Assembly (NCBI GenBank): GCA_025360105.1
Contig: JANYCT010000051.1
Coordinates: 62,001-126,000, forward strand
DNA from: Actinomycetes bacterium
GTDB lineage: Bacteria > Actinomycetota > Acidimicrobiia > Acidimicrobiales > Ilumatobacteraceae
Direction of reading: 5' to 3'
Length of the DNA stretch: 64,000 nucleotides
Of this stretch, positions 59,701 through 64,000 are shown one piece after another. Numbering within the stretch: the stretch's first letter is position 1; each line of letters opens with the position of its first letter. The notes below the pieces were generated by a model. The model did not search any database and was not told where the DNA came from. It saw only the letters and a list, made by a program, of their open reading frames with translations. Made by a program: the position numbers and the translations under genes.

Positions 59701-59805
59701 GCCAACGGCGCCGTGCTCAAGCTGTCCGCGGCGGGAGCACTCGACCTGATTGCCAACCTGTCGATCGCAGTGATCATCGACATCAACGGCTACTTCACCG
59801 GCTGA
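56743..59805 (+). CDS. secreted subtilase with three C-terminal beta domains
   Basis: A 1020-residue exported S8 peptidase. Signal peptide ~1-28, propeptide-like region to ~130, catalytic Asp176 (VGIVDYFDRG), His226 (FEHGVAVAQV), oxyanion Asn in FNSAGNDA near 305 and Ser565 in NGTSAAAPTVAGM. The His-Ser distance is large because of an insertion (~310-480). From ~640 three copies of a ~125-residue beta domain (PIRILDTRS, PERVLDTRT, PGRVYDSRN, each ending in a ...VDLLGYF, VDVAGYV or IDINGYF motif) follow. They resemble the domain at 37040. It probably acts at the cell surface. Confidence 0.9.
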   Translation: MSSTWRVAGACLLTAVFVMPAAPAAIAQPVAVPRSPADPHDPIGDQHLRDNIAAANRAGPRRGEAAPMVAIEVLTTATGTVTTRVKQLGGVVTGSVDGQVVQARIPTSMVNVLALSDGVRFMQAPHAITRPPVQQPPRIAIGPGTGGTVGSNVALTNAQAWQAAGVAGSVKVGIVDYFDRGLWNVSEEGPVPDSAHIFCLDTFQIPISVCDPGLQIGVNNGDGFEHGVAVAQVIKDMAPGAELYLATVSTASDLRAAIDWFAQNGVSIISRSLGAAYDGPGDGSGPLDSVVDYATSKGITWFNSAGNDAADNYARVTVPLSLDYPGTADDGYVNFDNGSGVDTYLRVNGGCYTLLDGFRWSDWALPMGLRTDYSFEAYEPISNPDLGHRIPDPSNPSQTIADENYNPTDLRLMFSEDADQAIGAPPLEMADGILCPSNSFGFAHGISYVRIKRKVATPTVGPLDTLEFALGSGYLELNRSQAAYSADKPVVDSRSPMLVAVGAIDPAIGQVNPVNTPQHPEALAPYSSQGPTNDGRIKPDVSAPSCFASTIYTPSTNPPCFNGTSAAAPTVAGMAALILAAGIALPGPPLAAAVRHFTFDRNVVQGNLFPLDGPDNKYGYGQVRMPAVPPPASAPSPSVYAPLLPIRILDTRSYSPVGPVELGGERRQYDIVDLVVASVAGVPANASAVAVNITSVGAPVNGFIQAVPYLRSTYGASSTLNVSMPGSVRPNFAIVPVGADGKISLYDVPGGHIVVDLLGYFSPAAGAVAAGRMVPIVPERVLDTRTTTLVPPGWVAHKPVGQSVIVPAAAGVPSTGVAALVLNVTATEAEGSGFLRAQPTATVPPTSTVNYTFGIDSANTVIVPLGADGTVSVFTSNATHIVVDVAGYVTDGTAPSSTTGLFVAVPPGRVYDSRNPPATALVGNAVRTVGLTGLAAPLPSVPVGASAISLNLTAAEETGPGFLTAYPSGAARPATSSLNFAIGQPVANGAVLKLSAAGALDLIANLSIAVIIDINGYFTG

Positions 59806-59840
59806 AGCTCTGCCGCACCTCTGGGCTGGGCTCTAGTAAA

Positions 59841-59856
59841 ACGAACAGACGTTCGA
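59841..59856. promoter_or_regulatory. LexA (SOS) box of dnaE2
   Basis: ACGAACAGACGTTCGA matches TCGAAC-N4-GTTCGA except the first base. It abuts the -10 box that follows. Confidence 0.9.
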
Positions 59857-59862
59857 TACAGT
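59857..59862 (+). promoter_or_regulatory. -10 box TACAGT of dnaE2
   Basis: TACAGT is 7 bases before ATG 59870. Same geometry as at imuA', although the two LexA boxes differ at opposite ends. Confidence 0.55.
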
Positions 59863-59869
59863 CGGGTCA

Positions 59870-62800
59870 ATGGGGTTCAACAACCCGGCGATGCCGTGGC
59901 GAGAATTGGAAAAGGCGCTCTCGGACACGACCCGGCGGCCCGACGGGCGCGCCCCCGGTAGCCCCAGTTGGAACGCGGGTGGCGATGGGCCGGCGTGGAC
60001 CCGCAAGCGTCAGCCGTTCGAGCCGGATCCTGACCGTGCTGGTCCCGGCGTCAGCGATGGGCGCAGCACGCCCGTTACGCCGTATGCAGAGCTGCATTGC
60101 CAGTCGAACTTCTCGTTCCTCAGCGGCGCATCGCATCCCGAGCAACTCGCCGAAGAAGCTGCCCGGCTGGGTCTCGAGGCGCTCGCGCTCACGGATCAGA
60201 ACGGTCTCTACGGTGTGGTGCGTTTTGCCGAGGCGGCCCGAGCAGTGGGGTTGCCCACGGTGTTCGGTGCCGAGGTGGCGCTCGGCATCACCCACTTCGA
60301 GCCGGGCCTTGCTGATCCGGCAGGCGAGCACGTGGTGCTGCTGGCCGATGGTCCCGGTGGGTATGCCCGCCTTGCCCGCGCGATCAGCCTCGGTCAGTTG
60401 GCCGGAGAAAAGGGTGCACCGCAGTTCGACGTGGCGCAACTGGCCGAGGTGGGTCGCGATCATTGGTGGGTGCTCACCGGATGCCGTCAGGGTGTGGTGC
60501 CCGCAGCGTTGGTGCGCGATGGTCCCGCCGCTGCGGCTCGTGAACTGCAACGACTGATCAGCCTGTTCGGGCGCGACCGCGTGGTGGTCGAGTTGTGGGA
60601 TCACGCCGACCCACTCGATTCGGCGCGCAATGATGCACTGGCCGAGCTCGCCGGCCGCCACGACCTCGCCTGTATCGCCACCAATGATGTGCACTACGCC
60701 ACCCCGCAACAGCGGCGTCTGGCCACGGCGTTGTCGGCGGTGCGCGCCCGGCGCAGCCTCGACGACATGAACCCGTGGTTGCCTTCAGGCGCTACGGCGC
60801 ATCTGCGTAGCGGCATCGAGCAGGCCCGCCGGTTTGCGCGGTATCCGGGGGCGGTAGATGCCGCGGCTCGCATCGGCCGCGCGGCTGCGTTCGACCTGTC
60901 GCTGGTGGCGCCGAGCCTGCCTCCGTTTCCGTGTCCCACGAACGCGAGCGGCGAGCGCCTCACCGAGATGCAGTACCTGCGCCAGTTGGTCGAGGCCGGC
61001 GCGCGTCGCCGCTATGGCGATCGCCCGCAGCAGGGTGAAGACCTGTCGGTGCGGGCCCGCGCCTGGCGAACCATCGACCACGAGCTCGAGGTCATCGAGC
61101 TGCTCGGTTTCCCCGGCTACTTCTTGGTGGTGTGGGACATCGTGCAGTTCTGCGAGCGGGCCAACATCTATTGCCAGGGCCGGGGCAGCGCGGCCAACAG
61201 CGCCGCGTGTTATGCGCTCGGCATCACCAAGGCCGACGCGGTGTCGTTGGGTCTGTTGTTCGAACGGTTCCTCTCGCCCGAGCGCGATGGCCCGCCCGAC
61301 ATCGACATCGACATCGAGAGCGATCGCCGCGAGGAAGTCATCCAATACGTGTACCAACGGCATGGCCGTCACCATGCCGCGCAGGTGGCCAACGTGATCA
61401 CCTATCGGGCGCGATCGGCCGTGCGCGACATGGCCAAGGCGTTGGGGTACGCGCCCGGCCAACAGGACGCATGGAGCAAGCAGGTCGATGGGTGGGGCGG
61501 TGTGGCCAGTACCGCGGCGCTCCCCGATCAGAGCATTCCGCCGGCCGTGCTCGAACTCGCGGCCGAGGTGGAAGATGCCCCGCGTCATCTCGGTATCCAC
61601 TCCGGAGGCATGGTGATCTGCGACCGGCCCGTCATCGAGGTCTGCCCGGTGGAGTGGGGTCGCATGGAGAATCGCAGCGTGTTGCAGTGGGACAAGGACG
61701 ACTGCGCGGCTGCAGGTCTGGTGAAGTTCGATCTGCTCGGCCTGGGCATGCTCAGCGCGTTGCACTACGCCGTCGACCTCATCCGCGAGCATCAGGGGTA
61801 CGAGGTCGATCTGGCCACCATCCCGCAAGAGGACGATGTCTACGCGATGCTGTGTCGCGCCGACACGGTGGGTGTGTTCCAGATCGAGAGCCGCGCCCAG
61901 ATGGCTACGTTGCCGCGCCTCAAACCGCGCCGCTTCTACGACCTTGTGGTGGAGGTTGCGCTTATCCGCCCGGGTCCCATTCAGGGCGGTTCGGTGCATC
62001 CCTACATCCGCCGGCGCAACGGTCAAGAGCCCATCACGTATCTGCACCCACTGCTCGAGAACAGCTTGGGCAAGACCCTGGGTATCCCGCTGTTCCAGGA
62101 GCAACTGATGCAGATGGCCATCGATGTTGCCGGCTTCACACCCAGCGAAGCCGATCAACTCCGTCAGGCAATGGGGTCGAAGCGATCCAAGGCGCGCATG
62201 GAGAAACTGCGCGTCCGTCTGTTCGCGGGTATGGCCGAGCGCGGCATCGTCGGCGAGGTTGCCGATGAGTTGTTCGTGAAGATGTCCGCGTTCGCCAACT
62301 ACGGATTCCCCGAATCGCACTCGGTGTCGTTCGCGTATCTGGTCTACGCGTCGTCGTGGATCAAGTTCCACGAACCGGCGGTGTTCTGCGCGGCATTGCT
62401 GAACGCGCAGCCGATGGGGTTCTGGTCGCCACACTCGTTGGTGCAAGACGCCACACGCCACGGGGTGCACACGCGTACGCCCGATCTCAACGCATCGCTG
62501 GCAGCGGCCACGCTGCAGCCCGATGCGTCATCGTGTTCGGGTCAGGCGGTGCGGTTGGGCCTCGGGTCGGTGCGCGGCATCGGCTCGGCGCTGGCGCTCA
62601 GCATCGAGACCGAACGCAACGAACACGGCCCGTTCCGAAACATCGAGCACCTCACTCGTCGAGTGCCAGCGCTCGATCTCGCCCAACTCGAAGCACTGGC
62701 CACCGCGGGTGCGTTCGGTGAATGCTTCGGGCTCGATCGCCGTGAAGCGTTGTGGACCGTAGGTGCCGTGGCCCAGTCGCGCCCCGATCGCCTCGCCGGG

Positions 62801-63256
62801 GTGGTTACCGGAGCCGTGGCCCCACGGCTGCCGGGCATGGATCCCGTGGAGATCGCGGTGGCCGATTTGTGGGCTACGGGTATTGCGCCCAATGGTCATC
62901 CCACACAGTTCATGCGGTCACGTCTTGCCGAGTTGGGCGTGGTCACCTCCGCTGGCTTGTGGGAGAGCGAACCGGGCAGCAAGGTGTTGGTGGCCGGCGT
63001 GGTCACTCACCGCCAGCGGCCGATGACCGCGCAGGGCACCACGTTCATGAACCTCGAGGACGAAACCGGCCTCATCAACGTGGTCTGCTCGAAGGGTTGC
63101 TGGGCGCGCTATCGCAGCATCGCTCGCGAAGCGCCAGCGTTGTTCATCCGCGGCCGGCTCGAAAGCAACGAGGGTGTCATCAACATCGTTGCCGAACAAC
63201 TCACGCCGCTGCACCTGCCCGCCGCCGGTGCCACGCAGAGCCGCGACTTCCGCTGA
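59870..63256 (+). CDS. dnaE2: error-prone DNA polymerase III alpha DnaE2
   Basis: A 1128-residue C-family polymerase. An N-terminal basic tail (~60 residues) precedes the PHP domain (YAELHCQSNFSFLSGASHPE). Catalytic Asps lie in DIDID at 477-481 (GPPDIDIDIESDRRE) with a further palm motif KFDLLGLGMLSAL. The tail has helix-hairpin-helix and OB-fold parts (KVLVAGVVTHRQRPMTAQGT). The length is that of DnaE2, not DnaE1. It performs mutagenic lesion bypass together with ImuA'/ImuB. SOS control is indicated by its LexA box. Confidence 0.95.
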   Translation: MGFNNPAMPWRELEKALSDTTRRPDGRAPGSPSWNAGGDGPAWTRKRQPFEPDPDRAGPGVSDGRSTPVTPYAELHCQSNFSFLSGASHPEQLAEEAARLGLEALALTDQNGLYGVVRFAEAARAVGLPTVFGAEVALGITHFEPGLADPAGEHVVLLADGPGGYARLARAISLGQLAGEKGAPQFDVAQLAEVGRDHWWVLTGCRQGVVPAALVRDGPAAAARELQRLISLFGRDRVVVELWDHADPLDSARNDALAELAGRHDLACIATNDVHYATPQQRRLATALSAVRARRSLDDMNPWLPSGATAHLRSGIEQARRFARYPGAVDAAARIGRAAAFDLSLVAPSLPPFPCPTNASGERLTEMQYLRQLVEAGARRRYGDRPQQGEDLSVRARAWRTIDHELEVIELLGFPGYFLVVWDIVQFCERANIYCQGRGSAANSAACYALGITKADAVSLGLLFERFLSPERDGPPDIDIDIESDRREEVIQYVYQRHGRHHAAQVANVITYRARSAVRDMAKALGYAPGQQDAWSKQVDGWGGVASTAALPDQSIPPAVLELAAEVEDAPRHLGIHSGGMVICDRPVIEVCPVEWGRMENRSVLQWDKDDCAAAGLVKFDLLGLGMLSALHYAVDLIREHQGYEVDLATIPQEDDVYAMLCRADTVGVFQIESRAQMATLPRLKPRRFYDLVVEVALIRPGPIQGGSVHPYIRRRNGQEPITYLHPLLENSLGKTLGIPLFQEQLMQMAIDVAGFTPSEADQLRQAMGSKRSKARMEKLRVRLFAGMAERGIVGEVADELFVKMSAFANYGFPESHSVSFAYLVYASSWIKFHEPAVFCAALLNAQPMGFWSPHSLVQDATRHGVHTRTPDLNASLAAATLQPDASSCSGQAVRLGLGSVRGIGSALALSIETERNEHGPFRNIEHLTRRVPALDLAQLEALATAGAFGECFGLDRREALWTVGAVAQSRPDRLAGVVTGAVAPRLPGMDPVEIAVADLWATGIAPNGHPTQFMRSRLAELGVVTSAGLWESEPGSKVLVAGVVTHRQRPMTAQGTTFMNLEDETGLINVVCSKGCWARYRSIAREAPALFIRGRLESNEGVINIVAEQLTPLHLPAAGATQSRDFR

Positions 63257-63281
63257 GGTGCTGCTGCGGCGTCGACCGTCT

Positions 63282-63794
63282 TCAGGGCTCTACATCAATC
63301 GGTTCAATCGGGGGGCCGAACGTGAAGTAGTCGCGTAGCAGGGTGGGCAGCTGTAGGGGAGCCGTACGCAGGCCCTCGCGCGACCAGGCGTGCTCCAGCT
63401 CGGGCAGCGTCCACCAGCGCAGCTCGAACACGAACTCGGCGTTGAGCTGCTCCCACGTGAACGTCGGCTCCGGCTCGAACCCAGGAGGTGCGTCGACTTC
63501 GTAGATCTGCTCGCGCTGGCCATCGAACTCACCACTGAGGAACGCGACGATGTGCAGTCGGTTCCACAGGTGCGCGCCGATCACTGCGTCGTGCAGGCCG
63601 AGCTCTTCTGTGAGTTCGCGACGCAACGCATCGTGGTGCGTCTCGCCGGCATCCAGTCCGCCGCCGGGCAGCGCCCACCGCGTGCCGGCAGGAAACTCGA
63701 ACCGCACCAGCAGTACGCGCCCCTCGGCATCGACCACCAGACCACGCACGGCCTCGCGGATGCGCAGCACGGTGGTGTCATCGGGTTGGGTCAC
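63282..63794 (-). CDS. Nudix hydrolase
   Basis: A 170-residue protein with Nudix box GGGLDAGETHHDALRRELTE plus ELGL, complete. The N-terminal strand VRGLVVDAEGRVLLVRFEF is typical. C-terminal residues WWTLPELEHAW match the MutT/ADP-ribose-type group. GTG start overlaps the stop of the next upstream gene by 4 bases. The substrate is unknown. Confidence 0.9.
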   Translation of the reverse strand: MTQPDDTTVLRIREAVRGLVVDAEGRVLLVRFEFPAGTRWALPGGGLDAGETHHDALRRELTEELGLHDAVIGAHLWNRLHIVAFLSGEFDGQREQIYEVDAPPGFEPEPTFTWEQLNAEFVFELRWWTLPELEHAWSREGLRTAPLQLPTLLRDYFTFGPPIEPIDVEP

Positions 63795-64000
63795 CCGAAA
63801 TCAACCGTGGCGACGCCGGCCGCGTTGTATACCGGGGCTTCGGCATCAACGTGGAACTTCTTCGTCGATGCACCGGTGATGCCGTGCGAACCCAGCAGCC
63901 GGCGCATGTCGCGGTAGTTGGCGTGCAGGAAATGTGCGGCCAGGTTCTCGGCTGTATCCCAGCGTTCGTACACCGAGATGCAGTCGGGCTCTATCGGATC
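63791..64000 (-). CDS. ABM-type monooxygenase-like protein (5' end outside window)
   Basis: The last 69 residues of a small dimeric alpha+beta barrel. CISVYERWDTAENLAAHFLH and MRRLLGSHGITGASTKKFHV have the antibiotic-biosynthesis-monooxygenase pattern (E.W.s...l..H). The start lies beyond the right edge. Usual family length is ~95-110. It is translationally coupled to the Nudix gene. Confidence 0.75.
   Translation of the reverse strand, partial: DPIEPDCISVYERWDTAENLAAHFLHANYRDMRRLLGSHGITGASTKKFHVDAEAPVYNAAGVATVDFG

Overview
The window is about 64 kb of high-GC DNA with dense gene packing, many 4-base ATGA/GTGA overlaps and many probable leaderless starts. Mycothiol-type and fatty-acid genes, an ImuA'/ImuB/DnaE2 mutasome with actinobacterial LexA boxes, PHO boxes and a repeated extracellular domain ending in a 'VDVNGYF' motif all point to an actinobacterium. 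My best guess is the class Acidimicrobiia (Ilumatobacter-like); this is inference from gene content. No rRNA, tRNA, CRISPR array or insertion sequence was recognised.

Layout. 1-7.6 kb is ordinary metabolism: a truncated alpha/beta hydrolase, a nitronate monooxygenase-like flavoprotein, an aldo/keto reductase, an SDR dehydrogenase, a proline-rich membrane protein, a sugar-phosphate-isomerase-like TIM barrel, a decayed M20 peptidase and an amidase.

7.7-27.6 kb is the most unusual part, a one-directional cluster of 14 genes. It encodes three coiled-coil/low-complexity proteins (two with a C-terminal membrane anchor), a second Pst-type permease pair (PstC-like, PstA-like) with extensions, and three PstS-fold surface proteins (two membrane-anchored, one secreted and carrying an inserted repeat). 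It also encodes several exported beta-domain proteins (one ending in LPGTG), a sortase-fold protein that seems to lack the catalytic His and Cys, and a PstB-type ATPase with a ~240-residue N-terminal extension. A DUF916-like and another Ig-like anchored protein close the cluster. The canonical phosphate operon pstS-pstC-pstA-pstB-phoU follows at 27.8-32.5 kb behind a clear PHO box. A run of in-phase PHO-like repeats also lies in front of the large cluster, so I infer that both respond to phosphate starvation and that the large cluster is a Pst-derived cell-surface system.

32.5-51.7 kb holds repeats, an AbiEi/DUF559-type protein between two copies of a palindrome, a P450 plus acyl-CoA dehydrogenase pair, a secreted protein related to the surface cluster, glycan genes, a deaminase, a GT39-type membrane enzyme, a LysM-NlpC/P60 hydrolase, two acyl-CoA synthetases (one MatB-like), Nfu-N-type small proteins, a desaturase remnant, a small mer-like metal operon and another acyl-CoA dehydrogenase.

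51.8-64 kb contains a CarH/LitR-like B12-domain regulator, the SOS mutasome (imuA', imuB, and dnaE2 further on) with two LexA boxes, an orphan response regulator, two Nudix hydrolases and a 1020-residue secreted subtilase whose C-terminal domains resemble the surface protein at 36.5 kb. A recurring TAnnnT box 6-8 bases before start codons runs through the window and was used to choose several starts.
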